DNA of 64,000 bases from Xylona heveae TC161. Taxonomy: Eukaryota > Ascomycota > Xylonomycetes > Xylonales > Xylonaceae. The stretch's first letter is position 1. Each line of letters opens with the position of its first letter. Below are positions 1 to 11,702 of this stretch, piece by piece. The position numbers and the translations under genes were made by a program. The stretch is from positions 253,294 through 317,293 of the forward strand of contig NW_017264207.1 of assembly GCF_001619985.1 (NCBI RefSeq), given 5' to 3'. Under the pieces are notes generated by a model, which saw only the letters and a program-made list of their open reading frames with translations, did not search any database and had not been told where the DNA came from.

Positions 1-2
1 CC

Positions 3-3000
3 CGGGATATTACCGTCAGTGGTAGAAGGGGCCCTTCCCGGCGTCGGCGATCAACGATACCTTCTACACCACTCACGCTCGAGAGGATTCCTGCTTCCAA
101 TTACCCGATACGCCGACGCTCCAGCACAAAGTCGACGAAGTTACGGGCCGAGGCACAGGATACCGACATGTTTTCCCCCGAAGCTACTTCATCGGAGTCA
201 GTTACTCCCCGGCTGACGCAAAAGACCGGTCGACCAAGTAAGGCGAAGAAGGGATTGAAGGTGCATGGCTGCAGCTATTCAGGCTGCAACAAGGTAATGA
301 TATCAATCGTACGGAGATGTGTAATGGGAAAATTTTTACTAAGAGCTTATAGGTCTTCTCTCGCGCGGAGCACCTAAGGTAAGATTGAATCTCGATCATC
401 TATACGGTGTGGAGACATGCTAAATCTATTTTAGGCGTCACCAAAAGAACCACGAAGAAAGCCCCGCAATATGCAAATATTCAGGCTGCGGAAAAACATT
501 TTTCAGAGAAGATCTTCTTCGTCGTCATGAACATCGACAGTGAGTGATCTATGATTGCCTCCTTAAGATTAATTAGGTCTGATGCCTTCGATAGCTTCCT
601 CCAACAGCAGTCTCAGTCCGGCGATGGTCTCGAGCCTGCAATGACTGCCTCGCCTGGCCCACCCAACTCGTCCGTGATTACAGTACCATATGTTGCAGAT
701 GCAATTGAACCAGGGCACGGCGGACAAATTCTGCCTCTAACTACCGAAAATACAGCGGTCGAAGCGACAATGGCACCGGCCAGCTATTCTCTGCAGCCGG
801 CTGAGCCGCTGTCGGAATCATTCCCAACGCCTGCTTTCCCCGGCTCGACGGTAACATACGAAGCTGGCAACCCGTCTTGGTATGGAATGCCATGGCTGCA
901 GGGGATGTCTGGCAATTGCCCAAACGGTAACCCTTATGCTGCTCTGCATGGAACTATGAGCCTCGGCACCGATTTAAACCAACAGTATCTTGGTTACTCC
1001 GTTACTCGCCGCTCCTCTGCTGGTTCCGCCAGCAGTCTGCTCTATCAACCGTCTTCAGTGAACTCGCCCTCATCAGTTGCGTCGACCCTTAAAACTTGCA
1101 ATGAAACAGAACCTACAACGCCATTACAACATGGGACTCTCGGCCCCATTGTGGGGGATTATAATGGACCTGTGGGTATCCTGCACTCTGGAGTAGCGTC
1201 TCCCGATTTTCGTGCTCAACGATTTTCAGACTCCCCCCGAGGGCTGCCAATTTCTCGCCGCTCCAATGATGACGGACGCGTTCTACGAGGAAAACCTCCT
1301 AGACCAGCAGAATCTGTTATGGACTCGCCTCGCCTCGCCATTCAGCCTGCCGGTCTAGACGTATTCATTCAGGCATATTGGGATGTCGTACATATAATGC
1401 TTCCAATCGTCCATCGTGTCACATTTTCGCCACTGAAAGCTCCGCCGCAACTTGTTCAATTGCTGCAAGCAGTTGGTAGCCAGTTTCTCGAGACCTCGAC
1501 GGGTACAATAGGCATTCAGCGTATTGGTCAGATATTGGAAACCGTTCAGCAAAAGGTGAGCCTATGCAATGCTAATTGTCCTAAACAAAATCTGGGCTCG
1601 CACGGAAACGGGCTAACATCTCTGAAGCATATATCCAGGTCTGACAATAGTAATCCTTACAGCATTTCTGATATGCAAATTTGCATTTTGTCAGAGTTCA
1701 TTTTACATTATAGATTGCATAGATTGGATGCGAAACTTTCAACATCATTCTCTCACTTATGCGCGGCTGTACGTCTCCTACATTAGATTGAGCTGAAAGG
1801 GACAAAATGCTAATCCGGACATCAGTTATTTTCTGACCGTCGAAGACTTTTCGTCGACCCTCTGGCGGCAATACGGTCTCTCCCTTTTCCAGCCAATTCG
1901 CAGGCACTTCAACAAGCATGGCATATTTGGATTCACAATGAGACATGGCGCAGAATATACCTCGCAGCATTTATCCTTTCGAATGAGCATCGCATCTTCT
2001 TTCAAGCAGACTCCACTTTGTCACCCTCTCTTATGCAAGGCGCCCCATACATTCCATTACCGTGCTCTCATAGACTGTGGGAATGTAAATCAGCCTCTGA
2101 ATGGGAACAAGTTGCCCGAAACGAGCTCTCGCTGCAACTTGGCCCGGCTGCAGCGCTTGCGACTCGCCAGCAAATGCTCATTGATGATTTCCAAGCTCAC
2201 TCATTAATATCTTATTTCGCCTCATCTGTGCTATCAAGAACACCAGCATCGCAGCCTGCGCTGTCAGATCTAATACATCTCGGAAACACACTTTATTCCC
2301 CGCTTTCTACCAGGAATTCCAACACCATACTTTTGTACGAAGCCACGCTCATGGCTCTTCACATTCCCCTCGCCGACCTTCTTGCCATCAACGGTGAAAG
2401 CTGGACATTTGGAGGCAAACTTGAAAGCCGAGCCGCCTTTGAGAGCACGAAACTTCGACTTCGCAATTGGGCTACCTCTGCTGTCGCAGCCACCGCTTTG
2501 TTTCATGCTGTACGCGTCCTTCGGATCATATATACCTCGCAGCAAACTTCTCCTGGTTCTGTCAGCGATGGAAGGCCTCCTCGAGCCAATGGCCTTCGGA
2601 AAGAGTGGACAATTTACCTCGCAGCACTAGTTTGCTGGGCATGCAGTCACGTCTCTCGCCCACCGGGCCCAACGGTGGTGACAGTCACGAGTGTGCATTC
2701 AGACTCGAATCTGCTCCCCGCAGCGACTACGTCTCATGCCATTGCCCATGCCAGCCCTTCCGCTGTCTCATCCGGCATTCTCCACTTTAGACGCGACTCA
2801 GAGGATGGCGCCCTTCAAACGTATCTCCACGAAACAAGCACCATTGCCAATCCGTCTGAGCTGTACCCTCCAAACCAGCAGCAACTTGGCGACATATTTC
2901 GATTTGCACTAGTACAACTTACTGCTCCCGGACTGGGTGATGCTGGTCTTTACAAACAAGCAAGTGCCGTGCTTCAGAAGCTGTACGAAGGAAGCTTCGC

Positions 3001-3016
3001 AACAGCCTATTGTTAA
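3..3016 (+). CDS. C2H2 zinc-finger / Fungal_trans transcription factor (5' partial)
   Basis: Probable nuclear DNA-binding regulator. The reading frame is open from the left edge, so the start lies outside the window. Exons read as 3-293, 353-378, 435-539, 577-1768 and 1826-3016, and all phases close. The first finger (C-x4-C-x12-H-x3-H, HGCSYSGCNK then VFSRAEHLRRH) is split by two introns. The second (CKYSGCGKTFFREDLLRRH) follows directly but has H-x-H spacing at its end instead of H-x3-H. A Ser/Pro-rich linker of about 250 residues leads into a Fungal_trans-like region starting near FIQAYWDVVH and including the family hallmark HIWIHNETWRRIYLAAFIL at about 1920-1980. An optional in-frame intron may exist at 1556-1627. 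The target genes are unknown; the adjacent reductase gene is transcribed convergently. The family call is firm, a specific name is not possible. Confidence 0.85.
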
Positions 3017-3962
3017 GATTTAGTCTTCTGCCTTGTCGACTCATCATCTTCATCATCATCAATTGGCTATGGGGGTTTGGCATCATTTAATGTCGTTCCT
3101 CTTTAGGATTGATACTTTCCTAGTCTCTTTGCATTACGACTTTGATTACTTGCATTGTTTTTTTCCTTCTAATGATAGCATTCTCATTCTTGTCATTTCT
3201 TATATGTGCATCTGACAAATCCAGCATGACCATCTCTCCTCTTTCTCGCCTTTATCGTTGCATTAACATTGTTCTTGTTCTGATGCTGCATATCCACCTT
3301 TAATTCTGTCTTATTTGACTTGTCGCGATGAATAACACGAAATGATACCATCTTGATTATGCCCGCGCTGCGCACTGCATCCTCGTTTCTTTTTCCCCTT
3401 AATCATTTTCTTTTTTTATTATTCTTTTTTTTTTATTTTTTTATTTTCTATTTATTTTTATTTATTTTGTTTTGTTATATAGGTTTCTTTTTTCTTTTGA
3501 TTTTTACTTTCGTTTTTCTTTTACCGCATGTCTAGAAGGCATTCTATCGGTCTAGGCTCAAAAGGAACATGTCTCTAAAAGTATAGGAACTTGGGACGTT
3601 TACAAGAAAGAAAAGTAATATACCCGCATACAGTTCCTCGTTTATCGGAAACTCAAACTCTGGCCCTGTGGCCTATTTTAGCTCGTGTGGTCTATACTTT
3701 ATACTCTAGAGAAAATAGAATGTGTACCTCATTATCATCAACCCCGTCTTTCCGTATTGTGATCTTATCAAAGCATCAGGAGTGTAATGAATTTTCTATT
3801 CAATTGTCATTTCACCCAGAATACAGAGTATGCCAACTTAGTATTCTTTGCCCGTAGAAGAAGCATACCATGTATTTAGTCCGATACTCAAATTCAGCAC
3901 AATTCACTAACATCACGGATGAAAAGATATAACAATATAGAGGCAGATTGGTATTTGAAAGG
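3017..3962. other. Convergent intergenic region with T-rich tract
   Basis: Holds the 3' ends of the transcription factor and the convergent reductase. Positions about 3396-3490 are almost pure T with scattered A, probably UTR or terminator-associated low complexity. No gene is visible. Confidence 0.6.
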
Positions 3963-5135
3963 TCAGAGTCTGGCCCGAACTAAACTCCCGCCATCCAGCG
4001 CAATCGTGGCCCCATTCACGTACGCGCCCGCACGACTCGACAGGAACAGACACGTGCCTGCGACGTCCTCGGGCGTGCCGATCCGCCCGAGCGGGATCTG
4101 GCCCTCGATTTGTTCCCGGAAGCGCTGCAGCGTGGCGGCCATCATTTTGGACTCGAATGGGCCGCAGGCGATTGTGTTGGAGCTAGTGCGAGAGCTATTA
4201 GTGCGATGAAGGCGTGATGTGTTTGGGGAGTTGGTTATCTTGCGGTGGGATCATAGATGGTTAAGAGGCGTATTCACTCAGAGAAGCACTCTCGAGCTTA
4301 ATAAAGAAAGCAAGAATAAAGGAATGAATTAACGAGACAAAGAACGAAAGAAAAAAGAAGAGAGAGGGGGAAAGGAAGGAATGAAGGAAGGAATGGATGA
4401 ATGGGGAAAAAAAGAGACAAAAAGACAAGGAAGGACGAAGGACGTACGTAATATTCCTAGTACCCAAATGATTGGCCAGAACGCGACTGAGATGGTGCAG
4501 TCCGGCTTTGGATGCGCTATACGCAAAAGTCTCGAGCGCGGGCACGCGCAGTCCGTCGACGCTGCCAATGTTGATGATGCGTGCGGGATCAAGAGGATTT
4601 TCAGAGGCGGCGGCTTCAAGGAGCGGCGTGAGGAGCTGGGTTATGGTGAAGACGCGGTGCAGGTTCAATGTCAGAACGCGCGTCCATGCGGATGAAGGGT
4701 AGGAGGAGTAGGATTCGCCCCAGTTGGAGCCGGAGTTGTTGACGAGAATGTGGAGTTCTATAGTTATGCGTGAGAGTGAGTTCGAGTGTTTTGGTGTTGA
4801 ATAGTACAGACTTGATTCTCGCTTTTCCAATTCTTTTGCTAGTCTTTTACATTCTTCCTCTTCGTAGAAATTTGCTGGAATAGCCTCTGCCTTTCCTGGA
4901 CCAATCTTGTTCAATTCAGCCACGGCTTCGGCGCATGCTTTGGCGTCTCGTGAGGAAATGTAGACTTTGGCGCCGTTGCGGATGAAGCCTTCGGATATCA
5001 TCCGCCCAATGCCCTTGGCTCCGCCGGTGACAAGGACGACTTTGTCCTGGTTGTTATCAGCTTTGAATAAATCATCTATAATTGAGAGGGAGAAAAGGTG
5101 CATACCTTAACATCAAAAAGGTGGGGAATATCCAT
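3963..5135 (-). CDS. Short-chain dehydrogenase/reductase, RhlG-like
   Basis: Predicted NAD(P)H-dependent oxidoreductase of the classical SDR family, closest in feel to fungal 'rhamnolipid biosynthesis 3-oxoacyl reductase' (RhlG-like) proteins. Four exons: 5135-5106 (MDIPHLFDVK), 5046-4812, 4757-4448 and 4182-3963. Visible motifs are the TGGAKGIG cofactor loop near the N terminus, LVNNSG after exon 2, the catalytic Ser in NIGSVDG, the YSASK Tyr/Lys pair and the C-terminal GATIALDGGS. The usual PG after YxxxK appears as ACGPFESKMM. The third intron (4183-4447, 265 nt) is long and pyrimidine-rich on the coding strand. The gene is divergent from the OTU protease gene with a 481-bp shared promoter. 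The substrate cannot be told from sequence. Confidence 0.88.
4183..4447 (-). other. Long polypyrimidine intron of the SDR gene
   Basis: 265-nt intron, donor GTACGT, acceptor CTAG, dominated on the coding strand by CTTTC/CTTCC runs (seen on + as gaaag/gaagg repeats at about 4300-4440). Most other introns in the window are 37-104 nt. Confidence 0.75.
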
Positions 5136-5616
5136 TTTGACACAATATTTATGGCAAAGCACGCTATAATCACTGGCACGGAAAAGGATAAAAAGAGCTG
5201 GAGTTGAGAGTATGAGTAAAATCAAATGAATGATAAAATATAAGTACTGCGTGAATGAGAAGATGCTGAGAACGTGTGGATCATTTTACTCCCCAGCATC
5301 TCATTGTACGACTTGATGCTGCTACCCCGGACGGATACCCTTAAACAGTCCCTCTCCGCTGTGGGGGAATTAGTTTCAAGGGACCGAGGGACGTCAAGCC
5401 GAGGTTTAGATTATCTTGATAATTTGTTTAGATAATCCATCTGATTAGATGGAAATATATCTGGTCTGCGCCCGCCTTGAACTTTCACATAACCCTTGTC
5501 TCTTAAAATTCGTTGCATTCTATGCCGCCAGTCCCTCATAATCGAAATTCTTACCTGAAGTTCCTTTTCTTTTTATATTATACCATTTAGAGCCTCATTA
5601 CATTTATAGAGCACAA
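5136..5616. promoter_or_regulatory. Divergent promoter region (SDR / OTU protease)
   Basis: 481 bp between two divergent start codons. It is AT-rich around 5400-5470 with GATAA-type elements. No ORF and no specific operator can be assigned. Confidence 0.4.
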
Positions 5617-6564
5617 ATGGAGGAACTTCAGGCGAGACAGCGCAAGGAATTGCGCGATCTGCAATCCCGCATCACTCAAAAAAAGAAGTCCGCAACCAAA
5701 AAGACGCGGAAAGGTGTGAATGACGAGTGCGCGAACCTTGAGCGAGAGACAAAGGAGAGACATGAAAAGGAGATTGCAGCACTCCTTGGACAAGGAAATG
5801 AAGAGGAGATTTCAGCAAATCTCGACAACATGACCCTTGAGACCTCGCACGAACCGACAAATACAGCCAGCCAACCCAACGGAGAAGCGAAACCTGCTGG
5901 TCAGGTCAATGGCACATCAGAAGCTGCAGACGACGTCGAAACTACAGCAAATGGTGAAGAACAATCCAGAGCAAGAAAACCGAATCGCCAAAAAGCACGT
6001 CTGGCACGCAGAGCAGCAGAGCAAGAAGCCCTGGCAGCCCAAGCCGCAGAAGAAGCTGCCAATCTGCCCAACATGCGAGAAAAGGAGAAATTGACAATGA
6101 TGAAGGAATTTGCCAAACATGGACTGCGGGAACAGGAAATCAGACCGGACGGCCACTGCTTATACTCTGCCGTCGCAGACCAATTGACAGACTTGGGTCT
6201 CGGTCTGAAACCAAAGATTCAGATTGGTGGTACCGATGGCCAGGAGACGCTAGGCTACAAGGTTGTTCGACGTGTGGCAGCAGACTTCATTACGCAAAAC
6301 TCTGATGATTTTGTGCCGTTTCTTGAAGAGCCTCTGGACGAGTATACGCACAAGATTCGGGATACGGCCGAGTGGGGCGGGCAGCTTGAGCTGCTAGCCC
6401 TATCGAAAGCATATGGAGTGGAAATCAACGTTCTTCAGGGAGACGGACGGGTCGAAAAGGTAGAGCCAGGGAGTGATGCGGCTGAGCAGAAGCTCTGGTT
6501 GGCATATTACAGGCACAATTTTGGACTTGGAGAACATTACAATTCTCTGAGGAAAGAGTCATGA
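5617..6564 (+). CDS. OTU-domain deubiquitinase, OTUD6/Otu2 type
   Basis: Single-exon gene, 315 residues. Predicted cysteine protease that removes ubiquitin; the OTUD6B/yeast Otu2 group is linked to ribosome and translation control (family knowledge). The first ~60 residues are a charged coiled coil (EELQARQRKELRDLQSR), then an Ala/Glu/Gln-rich linker with a second basic helix (QKARLARRAAEQEALAAQ, about 125-142). The OTU domain starts near 170: IRPDGHCLYSAVADQL supplies Asp178 and Cys181, WGGQLELLALSKAY is the conserved middle motif and GEHYNSL carries His307. All catalytic residues are present and the length is normal for the group. The 3' end is only 124 bp from the convergent methyltransferase gene, so the transcripts may overlap. 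Confidence 0.92.
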   Translation: MEELQARQRKELRDLQSRITQKKKSATKKTRKGVNDECANLERETKERHEKEIAALLGQGNEEEISANLDNMTLETSHEPTNTASQPNGEAKPAGQVNGTSEAADDVETTANGEEQSRARKPNRQKARLARRAAEQEALAAQAAEEAANLPNMREKEKLTMMKEFAKHGLREQEIRPDGHCLYSAVADQLTDLGLGLKPKIQIGGTDGQETLGYKVVRRVAADFITQNSDDFVPFLEEPLDEYTHKIRDTAEWGGQLELLALSKAYGVEINVLQGDGRVEKVEPGSDAAEQKLWLAYYRHNFGLGEHYNSLRKES

Positions 6565-6688
6565 TTTGAGTCATCCTATGGTCTCTTTGATCCGTATGAT
6601 ACCCAGAGAGAATCATTTTTCTTCCATCATATTTACATTGACAAATCAACTTTTTCGACTCTGTTCCAGCGGTGGCAAAAAAACAAAA

Positions 6689-7618
6689 CTACCATCGGTG
6701 CCGCCATACACTTACCCAGTCAGTATCCTTGCCAATCTCGTGTGTCCGTATTGGCCTCCAATGCGCAACGCGCTCTAAGTCTTCTTTGGTCGCGCCTCGC
6801 GCAGAGACATCTGCAATGTATCCCTCTTCAGAGTACGGGAGGTCTTCTCCGGGATGACTTAGGTGGCCTATGTATATAGACGGAGTGACACCAAAGGGAG
6901 GACCGCCCGTTGACGGATCCTTGTACGTTGGGAACTCGACACAAATGAGATTGCCGTCAGGGCGGGCCAGAAGCTGCGAATGGCGCAGAGCCCATGCGGG
7001 GCGTAGTGATGGTGGAAGCGCACAAAAGAACTAGATGCCGCAAAAACGCGAACAGGGCTGTCAGCATCGATCATAGGTAGAGAAAGCTGCCATAAACAAA
7101 AGAAAAATCGTAATTTTCGAGCATACCGTGTAATCATAAATGAGATCAAATTTACTGCCAGTCTCGCGCTCAAAATCCGTCTTAAAAAAGTCTCCGAGGA
7201 CAAATTTGGCCGTGCCCGCACCAGCTGCCTCATCGCGCACAGGATACTTGTCACCAGACTCGCGCGCAATTCTTTCACATTGCCTTACCGCACTTTCAGA
7301 CACCTCCAATCCAAAGGCATCATATCCAAAGCTCGCCAGCAGCAGGACATCGTATCCCCTTCCGCATCCAGGGACAAATGCCCGCTTTCTTCTCTTTTTC
7401 CCAGTCTCTGGATCATCAACTAGAGGCGATCCCAACAGATCGTGTCGTTCGACCAGCGTATCGACCAGAGCTGGATTGGGCAATCCCCTGTCCCACGGAA
7501 GAAAGTCGCCTTTGTCCCAGAGTGCAGACCAGCGATCGTTCAAAGCGTCGGCGGGGACGGAGAAATGCTCGCGCAATCGCTGACGCACCTCATTCGGAAT
7601 CTCTTCAGTCGGTGCCAT
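6689..7618 (-). CDS. Thiol/thiopurine S-methyltransferase-like protein (TPMT fold)
   Basis: SAM-dependent methyltransferase of the TPMT family; fungal and plant members are annotated as thiol methyltransferases acting on halide, thiocyanate or small thiols. Two exons (7618-7127 and 7030-6689) joined by a 96-nt intron with donor GTATGC. Motifs seen: WDKGDFLPWDRGLPNPAL near residue 35 (the family's GxxPWD substrate-side motif), the SAM loop VPGCGRGYDVLLLASFGYDA, LEVSESAV, and after the splice DLIYDYTFFCALPPSLRPAW, which is highly typical of this family. The end TDWVSVWRHRW also fits the family. Translation from the ATG at 7618 gives a complete domain. The true substrate is unknown. It is divergent from the MFS transporter. 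Confidence 0.9.
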
Positions 7619-9057
7619 TGTCGGGAATTTCAGTGATATATGTACAATATTTTGAATCAAAGGACACGGCTGAATGATGTAACTGAGTGTGCACACCCGG
7701 ATCCGTTACAATTGAGAGTGTCTACCTCGAATCGTTGTTTACAGCTTGTTATGCAGTGCCCCGCGATAACGTACTGTTGCGGGAGCTATCAGTCAGCAAC
7801 GCCATCATTATTGCGTCGTTGGATCCGAAGTCGGTCGTTACAGGTTTAGTTTTAGTTTTCGCGTGGGAGAAGCAGCCTCACAAGAGATTTAACAGCGGGG
7901 CGAACTTGGAATTGGTTACAGTATGGCCCTCCATTCCTCTTGCTGTCAAGGGCCGAGGGGCGGTGGCTTTTGAGGGAAACTCCCCGCTATCGTTTATAGT
8001 TACGGCGGAGCTTGGCCGGTGTATTATACCCTAGAGGGCAACTCCCTTACCCAAGAACGCACCTAAGATGGCGCTATGAGCCGTGGAAGGGGTTGCAGGT
8101 GTCAACCAAAGGGGGAACGGGGTGCGTCGCGGAACAGACAGGCGGGTCACGGTCACAATGACAGTTCAACCAGCAATGCAGCCAGCAGCCGTTGACAAGA
8201 GACTGAGTGGGTGGTTGTCACATCATTCGGATGAACGACCCGGCAAGAGATAATGCGAGGGATTGAAATGAAGGAAGAGCAGAGTTTCAACTCTATTGCA
8301 TATATATCCTGCATAGCGTGACACAACATAGAGTTCTAGTGGGACTGTCACAAGCTTATTTATTCACCGACCTTTGAAGGACTTGTTTTCGACCGCCGTT
8401 TATCTATGACATCCCATGACTCAGTGACAAGTCTTGCGGGAAACATTATCAGCCGGGATATTTAGCATACCGCACTACTACAATCATCCGGCTCTTAAAG
8501 GCGAGGACCGAACTCCATCATTGGATTTGCTTGGATTTGAATTGCATTGGCAAGGGAACTCTCGCAAATTCCTATTTGAACGACAGATACGGTGATTCAT
8601 CCATCTCGCAACAGATCCATTGGCGTTATCGATACAACGACCCATGACCCGTCCTTGACACTAACCGCACTGATCTACTGCAGCACCGGCCCGGAGAGCG
8701 AGACGGACAGCGAGGTGGGGTTGAAGAAGCATGGGTGCGCCTTTGACCACTGCATTGTAGGAGTAGAAGACAAATTGTTATCTCCCCCGCGATACTTTCT
8801 TTTCTTTATTTCTTTGCTGCTTAAATACTGTTTTATTGGGATTATTCGGATTGAGTTGTATTGGTGCGGTTGAACCAGATTAAATATACCCGTGCGCACT
8901 TCTTCCAGCGCATTGTTTGCATGGCATTTTTTTTGATATCGCCATTTGCCTTGAGATTTCTGCATACAAGCTATAATAGCATCACATCTTCTTTTATTCT
9001 TCCCATGTTCGATTGGATCAATTCCCGTTCAAAATCGGATGAGGGTACCAGAACACC
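7619..9057. promoter_or_regulatory. 1.4-kb divergent intergenic region (TPMT / MFS)
   Basis: Upstream of two divergent genes for small-molecule handling. No credible ORF is present. GC-rich stretches with CGG/CCG triplets occur at about 8450-8510 and 8680-8720 and could bind zinc-cluster regulators, but no defined site can be claimed. Confidence 0.35.
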
Positions 9058-11268
9058 ATGACAACCAACGACGTGCCATCCCACGAAGGGGACCCTGAAG
9101 TGGGCAATATTCCCGTCGTTGCTCCAGATACTGTTCACCACGACATGAATCCGATAACGTCCTCACCACACACAGAAAAGGACTCTGAAACCGACATTTC
9201 ACGCGTACCTTCTGTCAAGTCTGAAGCTGCTCGTGGCGACAAAATACGCCCGCAAGTATCTCAGGGCGCAACATCTCGAAAATCACGAGCCGAGTCAGTA
9301 GTTCCGCGTGGGAATCGGCGAGGGTTGTTCGGACGATTTGCTCTTCTGCCAGAAGTTGCAGAACCTCAATTGGATTATGTGCGCAAAGAGAAATGGGCTA
9401 TTACGTTTATTATTTCCATGGCCGCAGTAGCAGCGCCATTGGGAAGTACAATATTCTTTCGTACGCCTTCCCTGCCATTCTCCCTTTATACGTCGTTCTT
9501 CTTTCAATATAGACTCGACCAAATATTCAGTTTTATAAGATATATCATTCTGACAATAGACCAGCATCACTACCCGAACTATCCAAAGATTTCCATACAT
9601 CCCCTACAACCGCCAATCTGTCCGTGGCATTCTACATGCTGAGCATGTCTATTTTCCCACTATGGTGGTCCTCCTTTTCCGAATCTCTCGGCCGGCGCAC
9701 CGTCTACCTTATTTCCTTTTGTCTCTTCTTGCTCTGGAGCATTCTGAGCGCCGTATCAACTAGCATTGCCATGCTCATCGTCATGCGCGCCCTCGCTGGC
9801 GGCGCATCCGCATCCGTCCAGGCCGTCGGCGCAGGAACGATTGCCGATATCTGGGAAGTCCGAGAGCGGGGGAAAGCCATGGGCACTTTTTTCCTGGGAC
9901 CGCTATGCGGGCCATTATTTGCGCCCATTATTGGCGGCGCGCTCGCCCAGCGCTGGGGATGGCGCAGCACGCAGTGGTTCCTGGCTATATACGGGGGGTT
10001 GCTAGTCCTTGCCTTGTTTTTCGGGCTTCCTGAGACTCTGAAACATACCAAACCTTTTCTCCAAGGAGACTCTCCTTCCCCTACTACTTCTCCTCCTCCT
10101 CACGGGGCAAACGTCGAGACAGAGTCCAAATCCGCAGATACATTCGCCAAACAACCTTCATCCTCCTCAACTCCCCGTCCAGATCTACAGCGAACAATAA
10201 CAACGCGCTCCGTCATTCTACGCAAACGCACAACAACCATCATCCTCGCATTGAAGCGCATCCTGCTCGACCCGCTGCGCATCATCTTGTACCTGCGCTT
10301 CCCCGTCGTCCTCATCACCGTGTACTACGCCAGCATCACCTTCGGGTCGTTATATATCCTTAACATTAGCGTGCAGCATACATTCTCCGCCGCGCCGTAC
10401 CATTTCCGCACGATTATCGTGGGGCTGCTATATATTCCCAATTCCTTAGGCTACTTTATCGCCTCCTTCCTCGGCGGGCGCTGGACAGACACCATCATGC
10501 ATCGCGAAGCGCGCAGGGCAGGGCGGTACGATGAAGATGGGAAACTGATTCTACTCCCGGAAGACAGAATGCGTGAGAATGTCTGGGTCGCGGCCGCGCT
10601 GTATCCTGCCGCACTGGTGTGGTACGGCTGGTCTGCGCAGGAGGGAGTATTTTGGTTTGTTCCTGTACGTCAATCCCTTTTTTTTTCCTTTTATTCATTT
10701 ATTTATCCATTTGATTTATTTCTGTTTACTTTGATTATATTTGCCCCTTCTTTTCTTCTCTATTTTCTATTCTTTTTTCTTTTCCTTCATTTTCTTTGGT
10801 GCCCCTTTTCTCGTCTTCCTCCCTCTCTCACCTCTAGTCCCCCTCACATCTCTTGCCCTCTCGTCCCCTCATCTCTCTTGCCCTACCTTTCTTCTCATCT
10901 CCATCCATATATCCATCCCCACCATATCCACACATAACTAACTCGCGACTTTCATTTACTTCTCTGTATAGATGCTCGCCAACTTCTTCTTCGGCATCGG
11001 CACCATGCTCGTCTTCGGCACCGTGACCACCATGCTGACGGAATTCATGCCAAAAACTTCGTCCGCCGGCGTGGCAGTCAACAACTTTATCCGGAACATT
11101 TTCTCTGCCGTCGGCGTCGTGGTCGCGCAGCCTTTGCTCGACGCCATTGGCAACGGCTGGCTTTTCACCGCCCTAGGCATCATCGCGGCGCTGAGCTCGG
11201 CTGTCATATGGGCCATGAAGCGGTTTGGGCCGCGGTGGCGGGACGACATGGCCAGACGGATGGGATGA
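9058..11268 (+). CDS. MFS transporter, DHA1 drug:H+ antiporter type
   Basis: Predicted 12-TM plasma-membrane antiporter of the DHA1 group (FLR1/TPO/Caf5-like, drug or polyamine efflux by family knowledge). Three exons: 9058-9460, 9565-10664 and 10972-11268; phases close to 599 residues. About 110 hydrophilic N-terminal residues (TM1 starts near KWAITFIISMAAVAAPLGS) precede PSLPELSKDFHTSPTTANLS, the loop motif ESLGRRTVYL, RALAGGASASVQAVGAGTIAD and the antiporter motif C region GPLCGPLFAPIIGG. A long charged central loop (about 315-355) is normal. The last exon encodes the final TMs (MLANFFFGIGTMLVFGTVTT). The second intron is 307 nt and almost entirely C/T. Substrate unknown. Confidence 0.92.
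10665..10971 (+). other. Long polypyrimidine intron of the MFS gene
   Basis: 307-nt intron between GTACGT and TATAG; nearly all T and C (runs of tttctt, then ctccctct). The flanking coding phases prove it is intronic. Confidence 0.85.
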
Positions 11269-11306
11269 ACACCCTAAGTGTTTAGGTGAGGGGTGTCCGT
11301 TGGTCT

Positions 11307-11348
11307 GGTCTGGGTTGGTCTTTACCTTAAAAGACCAACCTCCAGACC
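11307..11348. terminator. 3'-UTR hairpin after the MFS gene
   Basis: GGTTGGTCTT at 11313-11322 pairs perfectly with AAGACCAACC at 11331-11340 around an 8-nt loop, and an outer GGTCTG/CAGACC pair extends it. It lies about 40 bp after the stop codon. It could aid 3'-end formation or be an RNA element; the type is a guess. One arm (12 nt) recurs at 11570-11581. Confidence 0.45.
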
Positions 11349-11621
11349 GGGCATGGGTGATTGTATTTTTTTTTTTTTCCCCTAAAACTTAAACCCATCT
11401 ATGCATCCATCGGGTATAAATGTAACTAGCATTATGTGCCATATTTCAAGCAAATCACCATCAGTTTTTCTCAGCATATTTCTGCTGACTGATTGTTAAT
11501 GTATTTCCTACATGGATAATGTTGGTAGTGATCGCAGACCAGGTGGACATGGACCATTGAGGCACGTTCAAAAGACCAACCCAAGGTGTCTCTGGTACTT
11601 AGGACTCAGGAGCTATAGCCC

Positions 11622-11702
11622 TATGAATCTATGAATCTATGAATCTATGATTCTGTACGTTTGTCCTGACTCTTGACTCCTGACTCCTGACTCCTGACTC
11701 TG
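11622..11702. repeat. Two adjacent short tandem repeats
   Basis: About four copies of an 8-nt unit (ctatgaat) near 11622-11655 are followed by about five copies of a tgactcc-type unit near 11667-11700. Confidence 0.7.
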
